The notes under the pieces are model-generated. The model was not told the origin of the DNA, ran no database searches, and worked only from the letters and a program-made list of their open reading frames with translations. The translations under genes and the position numbers were made by a program. Of a stretch of DNA of 64,000 nt, positions 50,575-59,129 are shown piece by piece. Numbering within the stretch: the stretch's first letter is position 1; each line of letters opens with the position of its first letter. Origin of the DNA: JANRLL01 sp033762715 (lineage in GTDB: Bacteria > Pseudomonadota > Alphaproteobacteria > Rickettsiales > SXRF01); the NCBI GenBank assembly GCA_033762715.1, contig JANRLL010000016.1, positions 124,001-188,000 on the forward strand. Direction: 5' to 3'.

Positions 50575-53500
50575 ATGCCGGTAAAAAAGACAAATAATGC
50601 AGCAAAATCAAAGTTTTTGATCGCTATTGCCTTGGCTGCAATGGTGTTTTATGGCGTGGTCATGCTGCTAGAGGGCATGGTCGATGCGGACCGCTTGCGC
50701 GATGATTTTCAGCGGGTTGTAAAAGAAAAAACCGGAAAAGATATCTCGATTAAGGGTAAAGCGGTCATATCGTTGTTGCCGGTTCCGACGGTTTATTTCC
50801 AGCGCCTGGAAGTGCATGGTGATGATCTGCAAAAAATAGGTCCGAGCGTGATGATCGATATGGTGCAGCTTACCATCGATCCGCTGACAGTGCTTGGCGA
50901 TAAGCCACAGATTACCGGTGTCATCATTGATGGCCCTAAATTAGAAGTCACCCGCATGCGCGACAACAGCCTCTATTGGGATTGGCTGTCGCTGGATTCG
51001 CTGAAATCCATGTTTTATTCTGGCCAAGACGCTGGAAAAATTAAGCTCACTATTAATGATGGCCGCTTAGTCTATAGCGATAACTTCAACGATATGGGAT
51101 TTACGGTTGAGGACATTAACTTCTCAGGCAGCATAGGCAAACGCACGGCGCTGGAAGGTTCTTTCCTGGCGCATGGCCGCACACTATATTTTGAGATGAG
51201 CTCGGATGAGCAGGCCGAAGTGCCGATTGCGCTTACCGTGCAAACCGACGCTAAAAACAAACTCGAATGGCATGGCGCGATTCGCGAGTCCGGTGACACG
51301 CTGGCCCTTAAAGGCAAAGTAAGGCTGGATCTGGAGAACGTCCTTGCCTGGATTCACCCCAGCACCAAGGTCACGGAAAAGTTCATTGATAAAATCACCA
51401 ACCGCGCGTCCGAAATCGTATCGACGGCAGAAGCCTTTCCGATTCATTTCCAATCGGACTGGGAGCAGGAAGATATTTCGATCAATTTGCCTAATGCGAA
51501 GTTGCAAGCGCGTGATTCGGTGGGTGAGGGCGAAGGTTCGCTAGGCTGGGATAAAACGCCGGTGGTCAAGCTCAGCATGAAGTTTGACACGCTCAACTAT
51601 AACCAATGGCGCCAGATGACGCTCGATGCCATTCGCGTCAAACAGCCGACGCAATCATCGGCAGTTGAGCTGTATGGCGACGATGAATCCAAAGAAAATC
51701 CGTTGCCTAAACAAATTTCGCTGACGCTGGATGTGCAGGCAGACAAAGTATTGATGGGTGGGAAATCCTGGAGCAAGGTGCAGTTTTTGGCCGAGCTTTC
51801 GGAAGCGGCGATCACCGTGCATCAATTCGTGGTTTCGCTGCCAGGCGAATCGAGCTTGTCGCTCTTTGGCATTATTTCGCATCAGCCGGTGAAAGGCTTG
51901 CGTTTTGAAGGCAGTATGGAAACGCGTGGCAAAAGCTTAAAGCAGATGCTTACCGTGTTTGAGCATGCGGCTGAGCAATTGCCCGATACGGGTTTTTCGC
52001 AATTTTCCATGCGCGCCAATATTTTCGTTTCGCCCGAACAGGTGCGTTTGTCTGAAGCGGATGTCAAAATCAGTGAACTCTACCTAAACGGTGGTTTGGC
52101 TGCCTATTTTGATGATAATCCGCGTATCGAAGCTGACGTAAAACTCAAAGACATTAACTTCGATTATTTTCGCGATGTCTGGCGTGAGAAGCAAAATTCG
52201 GAAGGGAAAAAAGAATTCCTGATCAATTTGGGCGTGAAGGGGGATTTCGACTGGCTGCGCCGTTTGGAGACTTTGATCGACTTTAAAGTGAATGTGGAAA
52301 ACTTTACCTTCTTCGAGCGTAAGGGTAATTTTGCATCCTTCCGCATTTATGCGCGTGCCGGCGAGATTGGCATTTATAATATTCGTCTGCTCTATCCCGA
52401 GGATATTTTGGAGGCGAATTTAAATGTAAACGTCAATGGTGAAGAGCCGTCGATCAACGTGCTTCTCAATACGGCCGAGCTCGATGCCAACTATTTCGTG
52501 GTGCCGAAGCAGGAAGAAAAAATCATTATTGAAACGCCAGGCATGGCAACGCAAAGAGGCGCAAAAAAAGATGTAACGATCGTACCGCAAGCCGATGTCT
52601 CTACTGAATCGGCAGCCGATCCGATTGCAGCACCGCCATTGCCTCCTGCGGTGCCACCGATGCCGTCAGAGCCTGTTGCGGCTAGCGAACCTGCTACGGC
52701 AACTGCCACCGATGCCCAGGTCAATACGGCTATGCCACCGCCACCACCGGTCGAAGCCATACCTGCGATGCCAGCGTTGCCAGAGATCCATCAAGCCGAA
52801 CAAAAAGCGGCGATTAAGCAGCTCAACATGGCGAACGGCGATCCGATTAAATGGTCGCAAGAATTGATTGATATGGGCTGGATGGATGGTTGGAGCGGTG
52901 ATTTTGACGTGAGTATTGGTGAGCTGACTCTAAGTGATAAAAAATTCAGCAATGTGAAAATGCGCTCGAGCCTGAAGAAAAAAGCACTCTCCATCCAAAG
53001 TCTGGGATTTACCTATTGGGATGGCCGCTGCGACATCACCGGCACGCTGTATGGCGGCATTGTGCCTGGCATCTCCATTTCCTATACGCTCTATAATATT
53101 TTGATGTATGACATGGCCAAGGACATCACTGGCCGTGAAAACCTGTCAGGTCGTTTAAGTGTCACCGGTGTGCTGTCGACGTCGGGTATCAACTTCCTCT
53201 CCTGGGTATCGCAGGCCGATGCGAAATTATCGATGGCCGCGCGCGGCATTAACGTCATGGGCTTTGACATGCAGGGTGTGATTGATGCGGTGGCGGTATC
53301 GCGCACGGCGTCTGACGTGCTCAATAACGTGAATTTGGCGATTCCGCGCGGCATTACGCAATTCTCTGTTGATGGCACCATTAACACCAAAAACGGTATT
53401 GCGCGCACACCTGGCATCAATGTGAAAACCGGCTCGGTCACCGGCAATCTTACCGGCGAGTTGAAGCTCGTGCCTTGGACCATTGAAGCGCTGACCGTAT

Positions 53501-53637
53501 TTCAATTTCCGGCTATGACCACTGAGACTATTCCTACCATGACCGTGCGATTGGTCGGGCCCATACGCGATGCTGAAATGCAGGTTGATACCTCATCGCT
53601 AGAGGCGTATGTTGCAAAACGTATTATTGGTAGATAG
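50575..53637 (+). CDS. AsmA-family protein
   Basis: A 1020-residue protein with one N-terminal membrane anchor (about residues 14-34), then a very long periplasmic part made mainly of beta strands, as in the AsmA/YhdP/TamB superfamily that moves lipids to the outer membrane. The N-terminal AsmA domain is marked by VVKEKTGKDISIKGKAVIS and PTVYFQRLEV. A Pro/Ala/Met-rich linker at about residues 685-745 (PPLPPAVPPMPSEP) splits it from a C-terminal AsmA-like segment (DITGRENLSGRLSVTGVL, ARTPGINVKTGSVTG). It is followed 8 bases later by a degenerate EAL gene. Confidence 0.9.
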   Translation: MPVKKTNNAAKSKFLIAIALAAMVFYGVVMLLEGMVDADRLRDDFQRVVKEKTGKDISIKGKAVISLLPVPTVYFQRLEVHGDDLQKIGPSVMIDMVQLTIDPLTVLGDKPQITGVIIDGPKLEVTRMRDNSLYWDWLSLDSLKSMFYSGQDAGKIKLTINDGRLVYSDNFNDMGFTVEDINFSGSIGKRTALEGSFLAHGRTLYFEMSSDEQAEVPIALTVQTDAKNKLEWHGAIRESGDTLALKGKVRLDLENVLAWIHPSTKVTEKFIDKITNRASEIVSTAEAFPIHFQSDWEQEDISINLPNAKLQARDSVGEGEGSLGWDKTPVVKLSMKFDTLNYNQWRQMTLDAIRVKQPTQSSAVELYGDDESKENPLPKQISLTLDVQADKVLMGGKSWSKVQFLAELSEAAITVHQFVVSLPGESSLSLFGIISHQPVKGLRFEGSMETRGKSLKQMLTVFEHAAEQLPDTGFSQFSMRANIFVSPEQVRLSEADVKISELYLNGGLAAYFDDNPRIEADVKLKDINFDYFRDVWREKQNSEGKKEFLINLGVKGDFDWLRRLETLIDFKVNVENFTFFERKGNFASFRIYARAGEIGIYNIRLLYPEDILEANLNVNVNGEEPSINVLLNTAELDANYFVVPKQEEKIIIETPGMATQRGAKKDVTIVPQADVSTESAADPIAAPPLPPAVPPMPSEPVAASEPATATATDAQVNTAMPPPPPVEAIPAMPALPEIHQAEQKAAIKQLNMANGDPIKWSQELIDMGWMDGWSGDFDVSIGELTLSDKKFSNVKMRSSLKKKALSIQSLGFTYWDGRCDITGTLYGGIVPGISISYTLYNILMYDMAKDITGRENLSGRLSVTGVLSTSGINFLSWVSQADAKLSMAARGINVMGFDMQGVIDAVAVSRTASDVLNNVNLAIPRGITQFSVDGTINTKNGIARTPGINVKTGSVTGNLTGELKLVPWTIEALTVFQFPAMTTETIPTMTVRLVGPIRDAEMQVDTSSLEAYVAKRIIGR

Positions 53638-53645
53638 AGGATTAC

Positions 53646-54899
53646 ATGACGATTGCTATTGTCACACGGTCGGCAGAAGTAAAATTGATGGAGATGCTAG
53701 GTGCCATCGATGATCCGACGGGATGGCAAGCGGTCGAATTTCATCTCTCTGAACTGCTGGAACAATATAAAAGCGAATACCAGGTCAAGATTGCCGTCAA
53801 TCTCATCCATGACTTATTGAAAGAGCATGATGGTGGTATTTTCCTGCTGATCAGCCATAGTATTTTGCTGCTTTGCCGCGATATTGAAAAATCGGTGCTC
53901 AATAAGCTAATTTTCCAACTGCGCTATCTTTATATGGATGATCCGCTGGCCTATACGGAAGAGGGCGATGAAAATCCTAATTTCTGCACCATCTATGATT
54001 TAGAAAAAGATTGGCAGCAATTCTGGGATATGTCATCGCGTCGTATGGCAATGTCGGTACGCCGCCCTGCGGCTGCCAAGAATGGACAGACGGCGAAAGA
54101 AAAAGCCATGGCGTCGTCGGTGTCGCCTTCTCTGGAGCAGGCTAAGAACGATCTGCTGAGCGCTTCCAAACTCGCCAATATCGAAGATGATCTGCGCCAC
54201 GCCGATTTGTCGCGCGTGATTCGCCGTCAGCCGGTTTGCGTGTCGCGCCCAGGTCAGGCGGTGCACCGCGTATTCGATGAGCTTTATATTCATATTGCGC
54301 ATTTGCGCCAGATGCTCAAATCCGAAGTGGATTTTTTCAGCAATCGTTGGCTGTTTAAATACCTCACCCAAATTCTTGATGAGCGTGTGCTGGAGCTGAT
54401 TCGCCAAAATCCAGCGCGCTATTTAGATCATCCCATCAGCCTAAACCTCAATGTGGAAACGCTGCTGTCGAATTGGTTTGCCGAGCTCGATGCCACCCTC
54501 AAGCCTGAGATGAAAGTCTCGATAGTGATTGAGGTGCCGGTGGTCGATGTGTTTGCCGATCTAAACGGCTTTATGGTGGCCAAGCAGGAAGTGCAGAAAT
54601 TGGGCTATCGTGTATGTCTCGACGGGCTCACCGTGCAAAGCTTTTTGCAAATTGATCGCGACCAAATCGGTGTGGATCTGATCAAGCTGCAATGGAACGC
54701 CAACATCACTGACGATATTGCGAGTGACGAGGGCAAAGCCTTGGCTAAAGCCGTCTATAAGGCCGGCACCAACCGTGTGATCTTGTGTCGCTGCGATAAT
54801 AAACAAGCCGTGGATTACGGCCAGGCGCTGGGCATTTCGCTGTTCCAAGGGCGTTATCTCGATTCGCTGATTAACCCAGAATCAAAAGTGGAGAATTAA
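53646..54899 (+). CDS. Degenerate EAL-domain-like protein
   Basis: A 417-residue cytoplasmic protein. The C-terminal ~220 residues have the outline of an EAL (cyclic-di-GMP phosphodiesterase) domain: SLNLNVETLLS, GYRVCLDGLTVQSFLQI, GVDLIKLQWN and ALGISLFQGRYLD (matching the final QGY/QGF element). The catalytic EAL motif, the metal-binding acidic residues and the DDFG loop are absent, so hydrolysis is unlikely; it may bind a partner or ligand. The N-terminal half is helical and unrecognised. It is linked to the AsmA gene (8 bases) and to the prepilin-peptidase-like gene (1 base). Confidence 0.75.
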   Translation: MTIAIVTRSAEVKLMEMLGAIDDPTGWQAVEFHLSELLEQYKSEYQVKIAVNLIHDLLKEHDGGIFLLISHSILLLCRDIEKSVLNKLIFQLRYLYMDDPLAYTEEGDENPNFCTIYDLEKDWQQFWDMSSRRMAMSVRRPAAAKNGQTAKEKAMASSVSPSLEQAKNDLLSASKLANIEDDLRHADLSRVIRRQPVCVSRPGQAVHRVFDELYIHIAHLRQMLKSEVDFFSNRWLFKYLTQILDERVLELIRQNPARYLDHPISLNLNVETLLSNWFAELDATLKPEMKVSIVIEVPVVDVFADLNGFMVAKQEVQKLGYRVCLDGLTVQSFLQIDRDQIGVDLIKLQWNANITDDIASDEGKALAKAVYKAGTNRVILCRCDNKQAVDYGQALGISLFQGRYLDSLINPESKVEN

Positions 54900-54900
54900 T

Positions 54901-55641
54901 ATGCTCGATGCCGTGCAGGGCGTACAGTTTGGTTATATTTTATGCGGCATCATCTGGTCGATCGCCTTAGGGTTTGCCGCTGGCAACTATGCATGCAGCC
55001 TGGTGCATCGCCTCCCGCGCGGACGTTTGATTTTGGATAAGACGCCTTATTGCGGCAATTGCGGAACGCTGCTTCAGGTGCGTGATTTATTTCCGGTGGT
55101 ATCGGCCTTGTTACTCAAGCATCGCTGCCGCTATTGCAATCAACCATACCCAACCTCGCACACCTGGACTGAGTTATTGGTAGGCTTGCTCTTTGTGCTC
55201 GCCTTTCTCAAATATAGTTTTAGCGAGCAATATATTTTGGTGGTGACGATGGGCACCTTCCTGATCACCTTGGCTGCGATTCATGCCAATGAGGGCATGG
55301 TCATGTGGCGCATCCTGATTTGTGTGATCGTGCCGGGCATGCTGTTTCGTACGCTGCAAGACGCAGGACTATACGGCTTCTTTGAAGGCGCTCTCTATGC
55401 CGGCCTGCTGGGGCTTTTGATTAAGCGCAAAGACATTAAAAAAGTGGGCCATATTTATGTGCCGCCCAAACTTGCCATCTTGATGGCAGCCGGCGGGCTT
55501 TGTGTGGGACTGAACCAACTAATGCCATTTTTGGTGTTGTTCTTTTTATTTTATGCAGCAAGCACCTTATCGCGCCGCATACCGATTACGGTGCCTTTCG
55601 GGCTAGCGCTCATAATTCCCGTATTATATCCAATAGGTTAG
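54901..55641 (+). CDS. Prepilin-peptidase-like membrane protein lacking catalytic aspartates
   Basis: A 246-residue polytopic membrane protein resembling PilD/TadV-type A24 peptidases. The N-terminal cytoplasmic loop has two CxxC pairs (C51/C54, C76/C79) in YCGNCGTLLQVRDLFPVVS and CRYCNQPYP, which matches the bacterial methyltransferase/zinc segment. The two membrane-face aspartates that define A24 enzymes are not seen: the places expected for them read AAIHANEGMVMW and KVGHIYVPPKLAIL. So it is either inactive or a distinct relative. It follows the degenerate EAL gene by one base. Confidence 0.75.
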   Translation: MLDAVQGVQFGYILCGIIWSIALGFAAGNYACSLVHRLPRGRLILDKTPYCGNCGTLLQVRDLFPVVSALLLKHRCRYCNQPYPTSHTWTELLVGLLFVLAFLKYSFSEQYILVVTMGTFLITLAAIHANEGMVMWRILICVIVPGMLFRTLQDAGLYGFFEGALYAGLLGLLIKRKDIKKVGHIYVPPKLAILMAAGGLCVGLNQLMPFLVLFFLFYAASTLSRRIPITVPFGLALIIPVLYPIG

Positions 55642-55662
55642 CCATTTTCTTTTGGCGCTAAC

Positions 55663-55691
55663 TTGCCACGCTTCAAAAATTAATGTAAATT
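55663..55691 (+). promoter_or_regulatory. Promoter of small-ORF cassette 1
   Basis: TTGCCA (55663-55668) and TAAATT (55686-55691) are 17 bases apart. The -10 region aligns base for base with the stronger promoter of cassette 2 (TTGATT-N17-TATATT), within the shared string TTAATGTA-ATTAGTA-TTAAG. Confidence 0.65.
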
Positions 55692-55702
55692 AGTAGTTAA
55701 GC

Positions 55703-55785
55703 AAAGTTCTCTGAACTTTCACCTCGCACAGCAATGTGCAGGTCTAGACTGGGTCTAAAAAACCCGCGCACAAGGAGCGTGCACT
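55703..55785 (+). promoter_or_regulatory. Structured 5' leader of cassette 1
   Basis: Four hairpins in order: AAAGTTC-TCT-GAACTTT (55703-55719); ACCT-C-GCACA-GCAA-TGTGC-AGGT (55721-55743, bulged C); GGGT/ACCC (55751-55765); and GCAC-AAGGAGC-GTGC (55768-55782). The Shine-Dalgarno AAGGAG fills the last loop, 8 bases before the ATG. The same order is present in cassette 2, with C27:G38-type pairs replaced by U:A in the second hairpin. Confidence 0.8.
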
Positions 55786-55929
55786 ATGAAAACCTTCAGG
55801 GCCCAAATCGTGGTCATCGTGAAGGGCAGCATCCATACCATCATCGTGATGACGGAGGAGCGGATCTTCGGCAATGGTTTCACCATCAGCCGCCGCACTC
55901 TGAACATTCGGAGGTACATCGTGCTGTAA
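55786..55929 (+). CDS. Small protein of cassette 1 (47 aa)
   Basis: A short gene starting MKTFRAQIVVIVKG and ending RRTLNIRRYIVL. It is basic, rich in Ile/Val/Arg, and has alternating hydrophobic residues that suggest beta strands. It has no signal peptide or obvious membrane span and no recognisable family. The coding case rests on the Shine-Dalgarno 8 bases upstream, the dedicated promoter and terminator, and the equal layout of cassette 2. A longer frame in another register (55734-56051) runs through the terminator and lacks these signals. The leader RNA itself could be the functional product. Confidence 0.65.
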   Translation: MKTFRAQIVVIVKGSIHTIIVMTEERIFGNGFTISRRTLNIRRYIVL

Positions 55930-55937
55930 AGCAGCAA

Positions 55938-55964
55938 TACTGCCAGGCGCAAGCTTCGGCAGTA
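55938..55964 (+). other. 3' UTR hairpin of cassette 1
   Basis: TACTGCC and GGCAGTA form a perfect 7-bp stem around 13 bases, between the stop codon and the terminator. It could protect the mRNA end or be part of a small RNA. Confidence 0.55.
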
Positions 55965-55969
55965 ACCAA

Positions 55970-56012
55970 AAGAAACCCGCCCGACCTCGTGTTAGGCGGG
56001 TTTCTTGCTTTT
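55970..56012 (+). terminator. Intrinsic terminator of cassette 1
   Basis: AAGAAACCCGCC (55970-55981) pairs perfectly with GGCGGGTTTCTT (55995-56006) and is followed by GCTTTT. Confidence 0.93.
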
Positions 56013-56047
56013 AAACAGTATCTTACCATTATTTTCCATAAGCCCAT

Positions 56048-56076
56048 TTGATTTTTTCTAAAAATTAATGTATATT
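56048..56076 (+). promoter_or_regulatory. Promoter of small-ORF cassette 2
   Basis: TTGATT (56048-56053), a 17-base spacer and TATATT (56071-56076). It lies just after the terminator of cassette 1, so the two cassettes are transcribed separately. Confidence 0.75.
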
Positions 56077-56087
56077 AGTAATTAAGA

Positions 56088-56170
56088 AAAGTTCTCTGAA
56101 CTTTCACCTCGTACAGCAATGTACAGGTCTCGATTGGGTTTCAAAACCCGACGCACAGGAGATGTGCCGT
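56088..56170 (+). promoter_or_regulatory. Structured 5' leader of cassette 2
   Basis: The same four hairpins as cassette 1: AAAGTTC-TCT-GAACTTT (56088-56104); ACCT-C-GTACA-GCAA-TGTAC-AGGT (56106-56128); GGGTTT/AAACCC or GGGTT/AACCC (56136-56149); GCAC-AGGAGAT-GTGC (56153-56167) with Shine-Dalgarno AGGAG in the loop, 9 bases before the ATG. Confidence 0.8.
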
Positions 56171-56323
56171 ATGATCTACACGCCCGTTCCCGTTGGCATC
56201 ATCGTGGAAAATGGCCGACTCGTAGGAGTTGTCTACGAAGTCCGCTACGTCACTCCCGACGAGCTCATGCTCTGGGAATTCGGAATCGCGATTGAAATCG
56301 CGAACCTGGGTATTGAAGTGTAA
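56171..56323 (+). CDS. Small protein of cassette 2 (50 aa)
   Basis: A short gene starting MIYTPVPVGIIVENGRLVG and ending EIANLGIEV. It is acidic (several Glu/Asp, few basic residues) with alternating hydrophobic residues, and shows no similarity by eye to the basic 47-residue product of cassette 1 despite the nearly identical leader. It has no signal peptide and no recognised family. A good Shine-Dalgarno, own promoter and terminator support translation. Confidence 0.65.
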   Translation: MIYTPVPVGIIVENGRLVGVVYEVRYVTPDELMLWEFGIAIEIANLGIEV

Positions 56324-56370
56324 GCGACGCTGCTGAGACGAAAATCAAGGTAGCGTGAACCATCAACAAA

Positions 56371-56412
56371 CAAGAACCCGCCCAACCCCGCGTTGGACGG
56401 GTTCTTGCTTTT
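56371..56412 (+). terminator. Intrinsic terminator of cassette 2
   Basis: CAAGAACCCG (56371-56380) pairs with CGGGTTCTTG (56398-56407), with an inner CCAAC/GTTGG stem past one mismatch, and is followed by CTTTTT. Confidence 0.93.
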
Positions 56413-56437
56413 TAGGAGACAAATTACAAGGGAATAA

Positions 56438-56809
56438 TTAGCGGCGTCTTTTGGGGGCTTCAGCGCGGTCGCGCGTTATCTCATCGAACTTGGCGTGGAT
56501 GAAATAATTCTGCATCGCTTCATGGACATCATCTACTTCCGCTAATTCTAGCAGAATATTTTTCATCACATTTTTTTGAGTAGGCTCTAATGTTGCAATC
56601 CAATCAATGGCCTGTCCATAACGGGTACATTTTCCGAGTTGCTCCATAGGCTCTGTTGGGGGTTTCACCTCATTAAACAAATAATCAATCGCATGCGAGG
56701 AGATGCGCGTATCGCGCAGATCTTTAAATTCTTTGTCACGGAATATTTTGTCGATCTTGCGGTGAATGGGATCACCGTCTTTGACTCGAACACCTTTGCC
56801 TTTGGCCAT
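56438..56809 (-). CDS. Unknown 123-aa soluble protein
   Basis: I do not recognise this protein. It is charged and helical with a basic end (EAPKRRR). I chose ATG 56809 because AGGAG lies 7 bases upstream (on this strand CAGGAGTATGTG), giving MAKGKGVRVKDGDP; the frame has an earlier ATG at 56848. It stands alone between cassette 2 and glmS, both converging or in tandem at a distance. TATAAG about 55 bases upstream of the start could be its -10. Confidence 0.75.
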   Translation of the reverse strand: MAKGKGVRVKDGDPIHRKIDKIFRDKEFKDLRDTRISSHAIDYLFNEVKPPTEPMEQLGKCTRYGQAIDWIATLEPTQKNVMKNILLELAEVDDVHEAMQNYFIHAKFDEITRDRAEAPKRRR

Positions 56810-57073
56810 CACATACTCCTGAGGGTTAGATTTCCTCTCACCGGACACATTCTTATAGCGTAAGATAATGGCGTAGATGGGTCAACGGCATTGTTAACCA
56901 TGGTTAATGTCACCGAATGTCACATAAAAGGCCAAAAATGGCGGGAGTAAAGAATTAATGCTATGAAATATAATAATAAATTTCAGATCTGACTGGTGCA
57001 AAAAGGGTTGCAAGCAGGCTAAAGCGGGGTTGAAGCGGTTAGATGTGAGGTTGAAACGGGTGCGAAGCGGGCG

Positions 57074-58894
57074 CTATTCGACCGTCACCGATTTGGCGAG
57101 GTTGCGCGGTTGATCCACATCGGTGCCTTTGAGCACCGCTACGTGATAAGCAAGCATCTGCATCGGCAGCGCATAGAGCAGGGGCGTTACCACCGCATGA
57201 CAGCTTGGCAGCGTGACATGCGCGGTGGCGATATCGCCTGCAGCATTGATACCTTTGGCATCGCTCAGCACGATGATCTTGCCGCCGCGTGCAGCAGCTT
57301 CTTGCAAATTGGAAGTGGTCTTTTCATAGAGCGCATCCGATGGCGCGAGCACGATCACCGGCATCTGTTCATCGATCAGCGCGATGGGGCCGTGCTTGAG
57401 TTCACCAGCGGCATAGGCTTCGGCATGGATGTAGGAAATCTCTTTCATCTTGAGTGCGCCTTCCATCGCCAGCGCATAAGACGTGCCGCGGCCGATATAG
57501 AGCATGTCTTTCGCATGCATCAGCTGAGTGGCCAGCGCATGCAGCTTGTCGTCGAGCTTGAGCGTTTCTGCCATCAGCAGCGGCGTCTCGAGCAAAGCTT
57601 GGCAGAGGGTTGCGCGTTCTTGCGCGGTGATGCTGCCGCGTGCTTCGGCGAGCGCTAGGGTAAAGCAGGCAAACACCGCCAACTGGCTCGTGAAGGCTTT
57701 GGTGGAGGCCACGCCGATCTCAGGGCCGGCATAGGTGTAGAGCACGGCGCTGGCTTCGCGGGCGATGGTGCTTTCGGGCACATTCACTATGCCCAGCACC
57801 GGATGGGTGGTTTTGGCATAGCGCAATGCTGCAAGCGTGTCGGCGGTTTCGCCCGATTGCGAGACGACGATGGTGATCGCATCAGGATCGAGCACCGGAT
57901 CGCGGTAGCGGTACTCGGAGGCGATATCCACCTCGACTGGAATGCGGGCGATGGATTCTAACCAGTAGCGTGCAACGCAAGCTGAGTAGTAGGCCGTGCC
58001 ACAGGCAACCAGCTGAATGCGCTTAATCGCCTTAAGCTCGAAGGGAAGTTGCGGCAGCTGGATTTCTAAGCTCGACGGGTTGGAATAGAGCTTGAGCACT
58101 TCGCCGATCACGCCTGGCTGCTCATGAATTTCTTTTTGCATGAAGTGGCGGTAATTGCCCTTGCCGATGCTCGATCCGTTATAGCCCGATTGGGTGATCG
58201 CGCGTGTAACCGTTTCACTCTTTTCATTATGGATGACGGCGCTGTTGCGGGTGAGTTCTACCCAATCGCCATCTTCCAGATATGCAATACGCGAGGTAAG
58301 ATGGGACATAGCAATGGCGTCGGAGCCTAGGAACATTTCGCCTTCGCCATAGCCAATAGCCAGTGGCGGGCCACGGCGAGCGCCGATCAGCAGATTGTCA
58401 TGCTCGGCAAAAATAAAGGCGAGTGCAAAAGCGCCTTCGAGTCGGCTGAGTGCTTTGGCAACGGCTTGTTGCGGTGTCATGCCGGCGTCGAGATAAGAGG
58501 TGATTAAGATTGGGACCACTTCGGTGTCGGTTTGGCTGGCGAATGAATAGCCGGCTTTCGTGAGTTCTTCGCGTAGTTCGCGGAAATTTTCGATAATGCC
58601 GTTATGCACCACGGCGACTTTAGCGGTGGCATGCGGGTGGGCATTGATCTCATTTGGTGCGCCATGCGTTGCCCAACGTGTGTGACCGATGCCGAGTGTG
58701 CCGACGAGTGGTGTCTTTTCGAGCACTGCAGAAAGGTTAACGAGCTTGCCTTGGGCCCTTGCACGGTTGATGGCATGATTATTGATAGTAGCGATACCGG
58801 CGGAGTCATAGCCACGGTATTCGAGTTGCCGCAGACCGCTTAAAATTAGCGGGGCTGCTTCACGATGACCGATAATTCCTATGATGCCGCACAC
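57074..58894 (-). CDS. glmS: Glutamine-fructose-6-phosphate aminotransferase (isomerizing)
   Basis: Makes glucosamine-6-phosphate for peptidoglycan and LPS. The 606 residues have the full layout: N-terminal nucleophile Cys2 in MCGIIGIIG, glutaminase motifs GYDSAGIA and GIGHTRWATHG, two SIS sugar-isomerase domains with SQSGETADTLAAL, GPEIGVASTKAFTSQLA and the C-terminal DQPRNLAKSVTVE. GlmU is not adjacent. No glmS ribozyme is expected in this group and none is seen upstream. Confidence 0.98.
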   Translation of the reverse strand: MCGIIGIIGHREAAPLILSGLRQLEYRGYDSAGIATINNHAINRARAQGKLVNLSAVLEKTPLVGTLGIGHTRWATHGAPNEINAHPHATAKVAVVHNGIIENFRELREELTKAGYSFASQTDTEVVPILITSYLDAGMTPQQAVAKALSRLEGAFALAFIFAEHDNLLIGARRGPPLAIGYGEGEMFLGSDAIAMSHLTSRIAYLEDGDWVELTRNSAVIHNEKSETVTRAITQSGYNGSSIGKGNYRHFMQKEIHEQPGVIGEVLKLYSNPSSLEIQLPQLPFELKAIKRIQLVACGTAYYSACVARYWLESIARIPVEVDIASEYRYRDPVLDPDAITIVVSQSGETADTLAALRYAKTTHPVLGIVNVPESTIAREASAVLYTYAGPEIGVASTKAFTSQLAVFACFTLALAEARGSITAQERATLCQALLETPLLMAETLKLDDKLHALATQLMHAKDMLYIGRGTSYALAMEGALKMKEISYIHAEAYAAGELKHGPIALIDEQMPVIVLAPSDALYEKTTSNLQEAAARGGKIIVLSDAKGINAAGDIATAHVTLPSCHAVVTPLLYALPMQMLAYHVAVLKGTDVDQPRNLAKSVTVE

Positions 58895-59004
58895 GTCAAA
58901 AAACTCTATATCTTGTGATTGGAACGCAACATATGGGGCATTGGTCGTGTACGCAATAAGTAAGTTGCATTAGGAGAAGCTGTATAGTATATTATCATTA
59001 CCAA

Positions 59005-59043
59005 CTAGGTAAAAAATGCCTACATAATAGATTTTCTACCTAG
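59005..59043. promoter_or_regulatory. 13-base inverted repeat, possible operator
   Basis: CTAGGTAAAAAAT (59005-59017) against ATTTTCTACCTAG (59031-59043) matches 12 of 13 positions as an inverted repeat, with 13 bases between. It has no T run beyond the arms, lies about 190 bases before the LuxI-like start and could bind a dimeric regulator of either divergent gene. Confidence 0.45.
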
Positions 59044-59100
59044 CTATAGAGATTAATAGAGACTGAGTACCGCTTCATATTGATACAACGGACGTTTAGT

Positions 59101-59129
59101 TTGAATATAAGTTAGAAAAAGGATAGATT
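59101..59129 (+). promoter_or_regulatory. Candidate promoter of the LuxI-like gene
   Basis: TTGAAT and TAGATT are separated by 17 bases, about 105 bases before the ATG. Moderate match only. Confidence 0.4.

Noticed and set aside
55734..56051. A 105-codon frame across cassette 1
   Set aside because: It begins inside the leader hairpins, runs through the stop of the 47-residue frame and the terminator stem, and has no ribosome site. The shorter frame with the Shine-Dalgarno is preferred.
56810..57073. A short coding frame near ATGAAATATAATAATAAA upstream of the glmS stop
   Set aside because: It is only 9 codons long and has no ribosome site. The later part of the gap is a degenerate run of GGGTTG/AAGCGG-like words without clear repeat units.
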